This document shows positions 44,925-53,185 of a stretch of 64,000 nt of DNA, piece after piece; position 1 is the first letter of the stretch, and each line of letters begins with the position of its first letter. The position numbers were made by a program, and so were the translations under genes. The notes beneath the pieces are model-generated. The model saw nothing but the letters and a program-made list of their open reading frames with translations, made no database searches and was not told the origin of the DNA. This DNA is from Bacteroidota bacterium (GTDB taxonomy: Bacteria; Bacteroidota; Bacteroidia; Sphingobacteriales; Sphingobacteriaceae). The stretch lies in assembly GCA_018266915.1 (NCBI GenBank), contig JAFDZM010000045.1:124001-188000 (forward strand), written 5' to 3'.

Positions 44925-45500
44925 TTATCTAAAAGGATAATACGGCGCGATCATAAAGTAAACTACCACACCAGTAATGGTCACGTATAGCCAGATCGGG
45001 AAGGTCCATCTTACCAACTTTTTGTGCTTCTCTACCTGCATCTGTAATCCGCGGTAAAAACTTAGCAATACCAGGGGCAATACAGTTGCTGCCAGTATGA
45101 TGTGCGAAGTTAAGATCACATAATAGACGTAACGGATATTCCCTACAGCGGCTTTTTCTTCGGGCGATAGAATACCGTCGCCGTTCAAATCACCAAATCT
45201 TGTTTCAGGGTTCAGGTAATGGAACAGGATATAAGAAACGAGAAAAAGGGACGACAAACAAAACGTAAGGATATTGATCCTTTTATGAACTGTGATATTC
45301 CCCTGTTTAATAAAGTAAAACGATGTCAACAGCAAAACACTGCAAGTGCCATTCAATATTGCATTCAGCTTAGGCAGATAAACAATGAATGACGGAATAG
45401 TTGCCGGGGCAGGTATTAAATGCCTGTTCAAAATAACCACCACCAAAAACACAAATATGGATACGGCTGCAACGAAACGGAATATGAATTTATCAGTCAT
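44925..45500 (-). CDS. DUF420 membrane protein with an EF-hand-like loop
   Basis: 191 residues with five membrane helices (about 8-24, 48-65, 76-94, 122-146, 168-186). Family DUF420 proteins are encoded with cytochrome oxidase and SCO genes and are thought to aid oxidase assembly. Conserved membrane histidines are visible in ILFHYL and TSHIIL. The loop between helices 3 and 4 holds Asp104-x-Asn106-x-Asp108-Gly-x-Leu-Ser-x-x-Glu115, which fits a canonical 12-residue EF-hand calcium loop. It follows the SCO gene, separated by a word array. Confidence 0.88.
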   Translation of the reverse strand: MTDKFIFRFVAAVSIFVFLVVVILNRHLIPAPATIPSFIVYLPKLNAILNGTCSVLLLTSFYFIKQGNITVHKRINILTFCLSSLFLVSYILFHYLNPETRFGDLNGDGILSPEEKAAVGNIRYVYYVILTSHIILAATVLPLVLLSFYRGLQMQVEKHKKLVRWTFPIWLYVTITGVVVYFMIAPYYPFR

Positions 45501-45509
45501 CTTTTTTAA

Positions 45510-45600
45510 TTAGTGATTTAGTGAATGAGTGAATTAGCGAATTGAGCTGATCGATTATAAAAGAAAATCACTCATTCACTAACTCGCTAATTCACTCATT
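45510..45600. repeat. Two-armed word array between SCO and DUF420 genes
   Basis: The left arm (45510-45546) has AGTGATTTAGTGAATGAGTG and AATTAGCGAATTGAG words. The right arm (45567-45600) has CACTCATTCACTAACTCGC and TAATTCACTCATT. The right arm runs into the SCO stop codon. It folds into a long hairpin in the operon transcript. Confidence 0.8.
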
Positions 45601-46297
45601 AATAAAGCGGCGTATCTTTCGCCAGTAATTCTTCTGAAATAAGTACCTTAATCTCATCGTTCAGACGAAGCACATCGGGCATTGACGCGCCGGAATAATA
45701 ACCTCTTATTCTTTTATGCGAATCGATCAGCATTAGTTTATCTGAATAGATGAAATTATCTTTATCTACTTTTAATGCATTTACCAAAAAACCTTTACGC
45801 GCTAATGGATAAATAGTACTTGTATCCCCTGTCAGGAAAAACCATTTAGCCGATCCCGGAAATTTCTTTGAATACTCTTTCAATACCGGCGCAGTATCCC
45901 TATCGGGGTCAACTGTTATAGAAGCAAAGTACACCATTTTGTTTTTCACCCAGGCTCTCGATAAGCTATCCATATTGGCATTCATGGTGGTGCAAATATT
46001 GGGGCAATGGGTATAAAAGAAATTGGCAATAAATATTTTATCGTCGAATGTTTTGAGGGATACTGGCTTTCCGTCCTGATCGGTCAATTTGAAGTCGCTC
46101 AAGGTATGATAAATGGTATCCGGAACATCCTTTCCCTTAACCCGGTGAGTTGTCTTCGCTATCTCCTTCGGGCCAAATTTCGCCAGTGCGTGATAGCGGT
46201 TTTTACCCTTTACGGTCAGTAAATAATATAAAAATCCCGGTAAAGCTAAGATCAATACCAGGATTAATATTTTTTTTATTAAGCTTAATTTGCCCAT
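45599..46297 (-). CDS. SCO-family copper chaperone
   Basis: 232 residues, anchored by an N-terminal helix (about 6-26), thioredoxin fold outside. Copper ligands are the CPNIC pair (FYTHCPNICTTMNAN) and the distal His in LIDSHKRIRGYY. SCO proteins insert copper into the CuA site of oxidase subunit II, which is encoded upstream in this run. Its start overlaps the stop of the subunit IV gene as TAATG, implying coupled translation. Confidence 0.94.
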   Translation of the reverse strand: MGKLSLIKKILILVLILALPGFLYYLLTVKGKNRYHALAKFGPKEIAKTTHRVKGKDVPDTIYHTLSDFKLTDQDGKPVSLKTFDDKIFIANFFYTHCPNICTTMNANMDSLSRAWVKNKMVYFASITVDPDRDTAPVLKEYSKKFPGSAKWFFLTGDTSTIYPLARKGFLVNALKVDKDNFIYSDKLMLIDSHKRIRGYYSGASMPDVLRLNDEIKVLISEELLAKDTPLY

Positions 46298-46650
46298 TAA
46301 AATGCTCTCAGATCAATCCAGTGGTGGCTTTCATTTGTAAGCACCAGGATCAAACCGATGATAAACAAAACAGGGACTATAATGGCAAACACTAAACCAA
46401 TTCTTTCGAATTTTAAGTGCATAAAATATGCAACAATAAAGAAAGCCTTAAACAGTGTCAGCACAATATAAATTGGATTTGCTGCAGTAACCGGAATATG
46501 ATGCTGAGGTACAAGCCACAATGCAATAATGAACTCGATTACCGTTATGCCCAATAAGATGAAAAATACATTCCAAATTCTTTTTTTGGTCATGGTGTCA
46601 TGCTCGGCATGATCATCATGATGTTCTGTATGGATAGTTTCTGATGACAT
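46297..46650 (-). CDS. Cytochrome c oxidase subunit IV family protein
   Basis: 117 residues. A His-rich N-terminus (SSETIHTEHHDDHAEHD) is followed by three membrane helices (about 26-46, 58-78, 85-106). The middle helix and loop NPIYIVLTLFKAFFIVAYFMHLKFE is the signature of the COX4_pro family (CtaF/CoxD type). It is a small structural oxidase subunit. It lies ten bases after subunit III and overlaps the SCO gene by one base. Confidence 0.93.
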   Translation of the reverse strand: MSSETIHTEHHDDHAEHDTMTKKRIWNVFFILLGITVIEFIIALWLVPQHHIPVTAANPIYIVLTLFKAFFIVAYFMHLKFERIGLVFAIIVPVLFIIGLILVLTNESHHWIDLRAF

Positions 46651-46660
46651 ACAATAATTT

Positions 46661-47371
46661 TTAAACTAGGTAAAAGAAAGTAAATACGAATACCCAAACC
46701 AGGTCTACAAAGTGCCAGTAAAGGCCAACTTTCTCTACCATTAAATAGCTGCCGCGTTTCTCGTAAGTACCCTTTAAAACGTTGATGGTAATAATGATAT
46801 TGATCACCACACCACTGAATACGTGGAAACCGTGGAAACCTGTTATGGTAAAGAATAGGTTTGCAAATTGATGTGCGTAAGTGGTTGACGGTGCTCCGTG
46901 GAAAAGCTCTTTCAGCGTTTCCATATTCGGTATCGCTCCCCACCAAAAGCCCTCGCTGTGTAAGTGTGACCACTCCAGCGCCTGGCAGCCCAGGAACATT
47001 AAACCACCGATAATGGTTCCGATCATCCATCCTATTACTTCCTTTTTAGCGTTACGGTGACCGGCTTCAACCGCCAATACCATGGTAACGGAGCTCATGA
47101 TCAGGATAAAGGTCATTAAACCCACAAACACCAGTGGTGCGCCATGCTCAATCATTCCAGGTACCGACTGGAAAACCAGGTCCGGTGCAGGCCATGCATT
47201 TGAACTGAAACGTAACGCTCCGTAAGAGATCAGTAATGAAGAAAAAGTAAAGGCATCCGATAGAAGGAAAAACCACATCATCATTTTGCCGTACTCTACA
47301 GCGAAAGGTGATCTGCCACCCGCCCAGGGTGTTGTTTTAACTTCGTCTATTGGTGATACAGTTGTACTCAT
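46661..47371 (-). CDS. Cytochrome c oxidase subunit III
   Basis: 236 residues with seven or so membrane helices. GMWFFLLSD-like motif reads KMMMWFFLLSDAFTFSSLL near residues 28-46; EGFWWGAIPNM and TGFHGFHVFSGVVINI are typical subunit III sequences, and the C-terminus ends YWHFVDLVWVFVFTFFYLV. It is the second of two adjacent subunit III family genes, which is usual for Bacteroidota oxidase operons (split or duplicated subunit III). Confidence 0.93.
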   Translation of the reverse strand: MSTTVSPIDEVKTTPWAGGRSPFAVEYGKMMMWFFLLSDAFTFSSLLISYGALRFSSNAWPAPDLVFQSVPGMIEHGAPLVFVGLMTFILIMSSVTMVLAVEAGHRNAKKEVIGWMIGTIIGGLMFLGCQALEWSHLHSEGFWWGAIPNMETLKELFHGAPSTTYAHQFANLFFTITGFHGFHVFSGVVINIIITINVLKGTYEKRGSYLMVEKVGLYWHFVDLVWVFVFTFFYLV

Positions 47372-47392
47372 TTGTACTTAATTGTTGGGTTA

Positions 47393-47977
47393 TTAATGTT
47401 GGTTCAAAAGTAAAAAAACATATAGATATATCCATATAATATCAAGAAAATGCCAAAATATTGAGGATATTTCCATTCGGTATAAGTTTATAGCCTGTGG
47501 ATTATTGCGATAGCTTGTTATCAATGCTCCTAACAAGAACATCAAACCCGCAAAAATGTGCAAAATATGCACACCGGTCAGTATATATATAAAAGAACGT
47601 GCGGCATTCGGGTTAACAAAATAGATTCCCATTTTGTTAGTCAGGATGTACCAACCATCAAATTGTATAGCGCAAAAGACAATGCCTAAAGCAAATGTCA
47701 ACCACAAAAAAAGGCGTTGTTTTCCAAATTCCAACCTTTTTGCAGCTCTCGACGCTAAAAACAATGTTACACTGCTGATGATAATTACCGCTGTGCTATA
47801 TCTGAACACATCCGGTAATATCACATTTACTCCGTGCCCTTTGCCGCCTACGTATACGATGAACCCGCTTGTAAAAGCAGCAAAGATCATGAACGAAGCG
47901 AATACAAACAGCCACATTACAAATTTTTTCGGTGCCAGGTCTAACCTGTCTTTCTCTCGTTGTATTTGAGCCATCAT
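47393..47977 (-). CDS. Cytochrome c oxidase subunit III-family protein (first copy)
   Basis: 194 residues, five membrane helices. KKFVMWLFVFASFMIFAAFTSGFIVY opens the protein, and SFIYILTGVHILHIFAGLMFL and SIFWHFLDIIWIYLYVFLLL close it, both typical of subunit III. It starts MMAQIQREKDRLDL at 47977 (47974 is possible), one base after the heme-o synthase stop. It and the next gene probably both belong to the oxidase complex. Confidence 0.92.
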   Translation of the reverse strand: MMAQIQREKDRLDLAPKKFVMWLFVFASFMIFAAFTSGFIVYVGGKGHGVNVILPDVFRYSTAVIIISSVTLFLASRAAKRLEFGKQRLFLWLTFALGIVFCAIQFDGWYILTNKMGIYFVNPNAARSFIYILTGVHILHIFAGLMFLLGALITSYRNNPQAINLYRMEISSIFWHFLDIIWIYLYVFLLLNQH

Positions 47978-47978
47978 C

Positions 47979-48848
47979 TCACTTTCCTAAAAAATCAAAT
48001 AAAAACATTAACTGTACTATCGGTAAATAAAAAAACGAACCAAACATCAGCTTCTGTGCCGATTTGATGTCGCGCTTAATTAAAAGCATAAAACCGAGGT
48101 ACAAAAATACTAAACTGCACGCTAATGACACGCCAAAAACCCAATATCCTCCATAACCATAAATAGTTGGCAGCAAACTAACCGGCAGCATAATCACTGT
48201 GCTAATAAAGGTGATAATAGCGCTGCCTAAATCACGCTTCCCTGTAGGTAATAATCTGAAGCCCGCCAATTTATAATCGTCATCTAAAACCCAGGCAATA
48301 GCCCAGAAATGCGGGAACTGCCATACGAACTGGATTCCAAAAACGATCAGTGCGATCTGATCTACAGTACCGTAACCGGCTACATAACCAATAAACGGCG
48401 CCAACGCTCCGGGTATAGCTCCTACAAACACAGCAATTGGTGAAACACGTTTTAGCGGCGTGTAGGCAAAAGCATAAAATAAAATTGAGAAAACTGATAA
48501 TAAACCAGTCGTTAAGTTAAGGCTGCCTAATAAATAGGTACCGGCTATTGCCATACCTAAACCAAGAATCAGCGCTTGTCCGGTAGTCATGTGACCTGCC
48601 GGGATGGGGCGATCTTTAGTCCGTTTCATTAGTTTATCATAGTCTTTCTCTATGATCTCATTAAAGCAGTTGGCAGCGCCTGTTACCAGGAAGCCACCCA
48701 CGATCAACATGGCCCAATGTGTCCAGTTGATGTGGCCATGGTTTTGTGCATTGGCTTTACTCCCGATCAAAAAGGTAACTGATGCAGAGAAGACCACAAG
48801 GAATGTCAGCCTGAATTTGATCAGTTTTGAAAAATCCTTCCATTTCAT
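47979..48848 (-). CDS. cyoE: Heme o synthase (protoheme IX farnesyltransferase)
   Basis: 289-residue UbiA-family membrane enzyme that adds farnesyl to heme b, giving heme o. Nine helices are visible. The first Asp motif is NCFNEIIEKDYDKLMKRTKDRPIP and the second is WVLDDDYKLAGFRLLP, both with the heme-o-synthase pattern. It overlaps the ctaA stop by four bases (ATGA), so heme o and heme a synthesis are translationally coupled and feed the oxidase encoded next to them. Confidence 0.95.
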   Translation of the reverse strand: MKWKDFSKLIKFRLTFLVVFSASVTFLIGSKANAQNHGHINWTHWAMLIVGGFLVTGAANCFNEIIEKDYDKLMKRTKDRPIPAGHMTTGQALILGLGMAIAGTYLLGSLNLTTGLLSVFSILFYAFAYTPLKRVSPIAVFVGAIPGALAPFIGYVAGYGTVDQIALIVFGIQFVWQFPHFWAIAWVLDDDYKLAGFRLLPTGKRDLGSAIITFISTVIMLPVSLLPTIYGYGGYWVFGVSLACSLVFLYLGFMLLIKRDIKSAQKLMFGSFFYLPIVQLMFLFDFLGK

Positions 48849-49903
48849 CTACTTACCCCCTGTCCGTTAGCCGACCTGTACAGGTTCAGCATTAAATAAA
48901 ATTGTGCTCCAAACATTAAGCTGGCTAGCAAGATATGTGATGCCTGCGCTAACGGCGGCAGCGACAGGTACGAAAGAATAATACCCGTTACAATCTGCAG
49001 CATAATGATCAAAAAATTAAAGCTCATTAATTGCTGCTGAACCGAATGCCTGCTAAAATGGCGACGGATTAATGCATAAAGCATTACGTTAACCGCCAAT
49101 ACCAATAGCGCTACATCACGGTGCTCTAAGAAAATCTGACCGGCACTATTCACCCAGCCATCACGATAGCCGCGCAAACGGGTGGATACTGCGTCGATCT
49201 TTTCCCTTACTTCAGTACCAAACACAATCTGTGCTACAGATATTACTACAGCGATCAGCGTAATGATATGAATAATAGGTGTAGTGTTTAGTTTCGGTTT
49301 GCCATTGGTTTTGGCCATATGGTAAGTCAGTATGGCTATTGCCAATATAGCCAATGCCAGCATCATGTGTACAGTTATGGTCCATGCCACCAAATTGGTT
49401 GCAACTACTATAGAACCGAACCATGCCTGGAAGCCTACCAGTATTACGTTAAAAATACTGAGCGCTACTATCGTCTTGCTTACCTTTCTGTAACTGAATG
49501 CGTAGATAGCTGTGATCAGCAAGGCCATACCAGTTATCTCGCCCAGCAACCTGTTAATGTACTCTACCCAGGTCTTGGCTGCGTTAAACTCTTCAGGTAC
49601 TAATATGGATTTGTCCTGGCGTAAACGGGTAGCGAGGTCGCTGAACCCAAATAGATCTAACGTTTTAGCAAAACGTTGATTTTTTGCTAATCTCCCGGCA
49701 AGATATTTCTGTTTGTAATCTTTGGGAAGCTGCGAAACGTTGGTTGGCGGTATTACGCACCCGAAACATTTCGGCCAATCGGGGCAACCCATTCCTGAGC
49801 CTGTGCTTCGTACAACTCCTCCGGCAAGTATCAATACAAAAAGCAGAACAATTGTGATAAGATTGATCTTTTGGAACCTTTTTTGGGATACTGCTATATT
49901 CAT
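48845..49903 (-). CDS. ctaA: COX15/CtaA heme A synthase
   Basis: 352-residue membrane protein with eight helices. LAGGVVRSTGSGMGCPDWPKC at the N-terminus holds the Cys pair of the loop typical for CtaA, and paired histidines appear in helices (EYINRLLGE region, TVHMMLALAI, EHRDVALLVL, ASHILLASLM). It oxidises the heme o methyl group to give heme a for subunit I. The Cys loop CPDWPKCFGC has an extra Cys compared with Bacillus CtaA. A 112-bp palindromic array lies just upstream. Confidence 0.94.
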   Translation of the reverse strand: MNIAVSQKRFQKINLITIVLLFVLILAGGVVRSTGSGMGCPDWPKCFGCVIPPTNVSQLPKDYKQKYLAGRLAKNQRFAKTLDLFGFSDLATRLRQDKSILVPEEFNAAKTWVEYINRLLGEITGMALLITAIYAFSYRKVSKTIVALSIFNVILVGFQAWFGSIVVATNLVAWTITVHMMLALAILAIAILTYHMAKTNGKPKLNTTPIIHIITLIAVVISVAQIVFGTEVREKIDAVSTRLRGYRDGWVNSAGQIFLEHRDVALLVLAVNVMLYALIRRHFSRHSVQQQLMSFNFLIIMLQIVTGIILSYLSLPPLAQASHILLASLMFGAQFYLMLNLYRSANGQGVSR

Positions 49904-49919
49904 TTATATATTCTAAAAA

Positions 49920-50031
49920 TTTAGGGTACCTGTTGTTTAGTCTTAAGTTCTGAGTCTGAAGTCTTGAGTCAAAAAACTTTCGACTTAGGACTTTTGACTT
50001 AATACTTAGGACTCTTAACAGATACCCTAAA
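49920..50031. repeat. 112-bp long inverted repeat between ctaD and ctaA
   Basis: The outer arms TTTAGGGTACCTGTT (49920-49934) and AACAGATACCCTAAA (50017-50031) pair with one mismatch. Inside, AGTCTTAAGTTCTGAGTC and GAAGTCTTGAGTC words face GACTTAGGACTTTTGAC and TTAATACTTAGGACTC words in the complementary sense. The ctaD stop codon is 19 bases away and the ctaA start 17 bases away, so the whole intergenic region is one hairpin. Confidence 0.85.
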
Positions 50032-50050
50032 AGCTCAGATCAGGAACCGA

Positions 50051-51937
50051 TTATTTTACTTCTTCGCTTGATCTTTGTGTCTTTGCCCATTCATTATACT
50101 GCTGAAGCCCGGCAGGATTATCTTCGAAATCATGAGGCAAGTTAGAGCTCATAGTTTCTGAAAGCGGAGTAGTCTGCATAATAAAGTCTGCATCATGCCC
50201 TGGCTTGCTATAATCATAAGGCCAACGGTAAACAGTTGGGATTTCTCCAGGCCAGTTGCCATGAATGTGTTCTACCGGAGCAGTCCATTCAAGGGTATTG
50301 GCATTCCATGGGTTCTGTGTAGTTTTCTTACCGAAGAAGATGGAATGTATAAAGTTGTATAAGAATGCGATTTGCGCTAAAGCTGCCGTGATAGCCGCCC
50401 ATGTAATAAAAGTGTTAACAGACAGCCAGCGGTTAAATGCAGGGAACTCAGTCATTGCATAATAACGACGTGGCACACCGTCAAGACCCATAAAGTGCAT
50501 TGGGAAGAACACGAGGTAAGCACAGATGAATGTCAACCAGAAGTGCAGGTAACCCAACTTTTCGTCCATTAAACGGCCGAACATTTTAGGGAACCAATGG
50601 TAAACACCCGCAAGCATACCAAATATTGCTGCAGAACCCATTACTAAGTGGAAGTGAGCTACAACGAAATAAGTGTCGTGCAGATTAATGTCCAGCGCAG
50701 CGTTACCCAGGAATATACCTGTGATACCACCTGAGATGAAGAATGACACCAAACCAATAGCGAACAACATAGCCGGAGTGAAACGGATGTTACCTCGCCA
50801 CAATGTAGCCAGCCAGTTGAAGGTTTTTACTGCCGATGGTACGGCAATGATCAACGTCGTAATCATAAACACACCACCTAAGAACGGGTTCATACCTGTT
50901 ACGAACATATGGTGACCCCATACGATGAACGAAAGCGTAGTAATACCGATCAGGGAATAAACCATCGCGTGATAACCGAAGATCGGCTTGCGTGAGTTTA
51001 CGGCAATAACTTCTGACGATATACCCATTGCCGGCATAATTACGATATATACTTCCGGGTGACCCAGGAACCAGAACAAGTGCTGGAACAGGATTGGACT
51101 ACCACCTTCATACGGCATAATTTTACCATTCAGGACAATGTCTGATAAATAAAAGCTGGTACCAAAACTGCGGTCGAATATTAACAATACCACACCTGCA
51201 ACCAGTACAGGGAATGATAACACACCAAGAATAGCAGTCAGGAAGAAAGCCCAAACCGTTAACGGCATTTTCCAAAGATCCATACCCTTGGTACGCATAT
51301 TCAATACAGTACTTACGTAGTTGATACCACCCATCAGTGATGACGCGATGAAGCATACCATACTGATTAGCCAAAGCGTCATACCTAATTCCGAACCGTT
51401 CATTGCTTTTGGCAAAGCTGATAACGGAGGATAGATAGTCCATCCACCACCTGCAGGGCCTTTCTGAATAAAGAATGATGACAACATGATTACACTGGCA
51501 GTAAAGAAGAACCAGTATGAAAGCATATTGATAAATGGAGAGGCCATATCACGTGCACCAACCTGCAATGGAATTAACAGGTTACTAAAAGTACCGCTCA
51601 ATCCGGCTGTTAACACAAAGAATACCATGATGGTACCGTGGATAGTCACCAGCGACAGATAGAACTGCGGGTCTAAACGACCGTTAGGTGCAAAACGACC
51701 TAATAAAGTTTCCAGTAAAGGAAAGTTTTTATCAGGATAAGCCAGCTGTATCCTGAAAAGGATAGATAACAGCATCGCGATAACCGCCATCGTAATACCT
51801 GTAATCAGGAATTGCTTAGCGATCATTTTGTGATCCTGGCTAAAAACGTACTTGGTTATAAATGTATCATGATGATGATGTTCGTGGTCGTGATCGTGAC
51901 CCGCTACTCCATGATCGTGAACTGCTAATGTTGACAT
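50051..51937 (-). CDS. ctaD: Cytochrome c oxidase subunit I
   Basis: 628 residues, twelve or more membrane helices, the proton-pumping core that binds heme a, heme a3 and CuB. CuB ligands are in HPEVYIVIMPAMG (with the cross-linked Tyr) and WGHHMFVTGM; heme ligands are in DTYFVVAHFHLVMGSAA. The N-terminus carries a His/Asp-rich run (DHGVAGHDHDHEHHHHD, about residues 8-24) not found in textbook subunits, possibly a copper- or zinc-binding tail. Subunit II precedes it by 15 bases. Confidence 0.96.
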   Translation of the reverse strand: MSTLAVHDHGVAGHDHDHEHHHHDTFITKYVFSQDHKMIAKQFLITGITMAVIAMLLSILFRIQLAYPDKNFPLLETLLGRFAPNGRLDPQFYLSLVTIHGTIMVFFVLTAGLSGTFSNLLIPLQVGARDMASPFINMLSYWFFFTASVIMLSSFFIQKGPAGGGWTIYPPLSALPKAMNGSELGMTLWLISMVCFIASSLMGGINYVSTVLNMRTKGMDLWKMPLTVWAFFLTAILGVLSFPVLVAGVVLLIFDRSFGTSFYLSDIVLNGKIMPYEGGSPILFQHLFWFLGHPEVYIVIMPAMGISSEVIAVNSRKPIFGYHAMVYSLIGITTLSFIVWGHHMFVTGMNPFLGGVFMITTLIIAVPSAVKTFNWLATLWRGNIRFTPAMLFAIGLVSFFISGGITGIFLGNAALDINLHDTYFVVAHFHLVMGSAAIFGMLAGVYHWFPKMFGRLMDEKLGYLHFWLTFICAYLVFFPMHFMGLDGVPRRYYAMTEFPAFNRWLSVNTFITWAAITAALAQIAFLYNFIHSIFFGKKTTQNPWNANTLEWTAPVEHIHGNWPGEIPTVYRWPYDYSKPGHDADFIMQTTPLSETMSSNLPHDFEDNPAGLQQYNEWAKTQRSSEEVK

Positions 51938-51952
51938 AATCGCTATTCTTGA

Positions 51953-53140
51953 TTAATTATTTAATGCTATCCTGTTCTCTGCTACCTTGTTTGGCTGTGA
52001 TGCGTCCGCAAGATGCAATTCTTTCTTTATCTGATCGGTCAGGTAAGGCTTTTGCCTTGCTATCCAATTTTCATACTCAGCTTCACTCACTACGCGAACC
52101 ACTTTCTGCATATTGTAGTGACCGCCACCGCATATCTTGTTACAATACAGCAGGTATTCAAATTGCGGATTGTCCAGCCTGTTGCGCATATCGGCAGTAG
52201 TAATGGTCGGTGTAAATTTGAAGAAAGTTGGCAATCCTGGTACAGCGTTCATTTGAACCCTGAAGTGCGGCATGTACACGCTATGGATTACATCCTGGGC
52301 GTGAATATTAATACGAATCTCTCTGTTTACAGGTAATACCAATGTATCTGCCTTTTGATCGTCAAAGCTGTTCCTATCTTTAAAGTTTACGCCAAGTATG
52401 TTATTCGGCGTATACAATTGATAGTTAACTTCACCTAATTTGCCATCTTTTCCGGGGTAACGTATTTCCCATGCAAACTGGTGCCCTGTTATATCAATAT
52501 TAATATCATTTTTTAAGTTGTCGGTGTTTGTAACCGTTCTCCAGGTGAAAAAACCGAACACCACCAATATCGTCAACACGATAGCAGGGATGATGGTCCA
52601 TACCTTTTCAATGGTATTGTTGTGCGGATAATAGTAACCTTTGCGTTTGTCTGAACCGCGGTATTTGAAAAGGAATACCCACAGTAATATCTGGGTGATA
52701 AAGAACACAAACATGGTGATCACTGTAGTAGTCCAGAACATAAAGTCGATCTTGCCACCATGTGCCGATGCCGACTCAGGAAGGATCATATTGCCCTGAA
52801 CAGTGAATGACCAGTAAACGCCGTACATACTTACCACCAGGAATATGAGGCAGATAACACCAATGATGTTATTCCAGTTCATCCCTTTTTTGCCCTGCAT
52901 CCGGAGGCTAAGGTCATATACTCTTAAGATTTTACCTACCACTGCTACGATAACACAAGCCAGTAATACCAATAGTACATAGTAGCCTACGCCAAGCCAC
53001 ATGTCTGCTTTCGACGTTGAATCTGCAGCTTTCGGGTCTGCGCCGGTACCCTGCGCCATCAGTACATTCGTGCCGATCAGCATGAATGCAGCAACAAGCG
53101 AAAGAGCTTTTTTAGAGTTTATTAATTTTTTGAATCCCAT
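51953..53140 (-). CDS. coxB: Cytochrome c oxidase subunit II
   Basis: 395 residues, longer than usual because of an extra N-terminal signal and helix region. Three hydrophobic segments (about 12-30, 48-72, 128-160) precede the periplasmic cupredoxin domain. CuA ligands are all present: HSVYMPHFRVQM, and CNKICGGGHYNM with two Cys, His and Met. There is no fused cytochrome c domain, so electrons probably arrive from ActE/ActA or a separate cytochrome c. It follows actF by 45 bases. Confidence 0.95.
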   Translation of the reverse strand: MGFKKLINSKKALSLVAAFMLIGTNVLMAQGTGADPKAADSTSKADMWLGVGYYVLLVLLACVIVAVVGKILRVYDLSLRMQGKKGMNWNNIIGVICLIFLVVSMYGVYWSFTVQGNMILPESASAHGGKIDFMFWTTTVITMFVFFITQILLWVFLFKYRGSDKRKGYYYPHNNTIEKVWTIIPAIVLTILVVFGFFTWRTVTNTDNLKNDINIDITGHQFAWEIRYPGKDGKLGEVNYQLYTPNNILGVNFKDRNSFDDQKADTLVLPVNREIRINIHAQDVIHSVYMPHFRVQMNAVPGLPTFFKFTPTITTADMRNRLDNPQFEYLLYCNKICGGGHYNMQKVVRVVSEAEYENWIARQKPYLTDQIKKELHLADASQPNKVAENRIALNN

Positions 53141-53185
53141 TTTTAATATCCGTTTGGTATTCTATATCCGTTGTAAAATTAGCAA

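Noticed and set aside
45510-45600. Repeated short words considered as a CRISPR array
   Set aside because: Words are 7-9 bases, degenerate and contiguous, with no constant-length repeats and unique spacers and no cas genes nearby.
46590-47030. A 146-residue minus-strand frame inside the oxidase subunit III gene
   Set aside because: It lies in another frame of a well-conserved membrane subunit and translates to a Pro/Arg/Gly-rich sequence with no recognisable domain.
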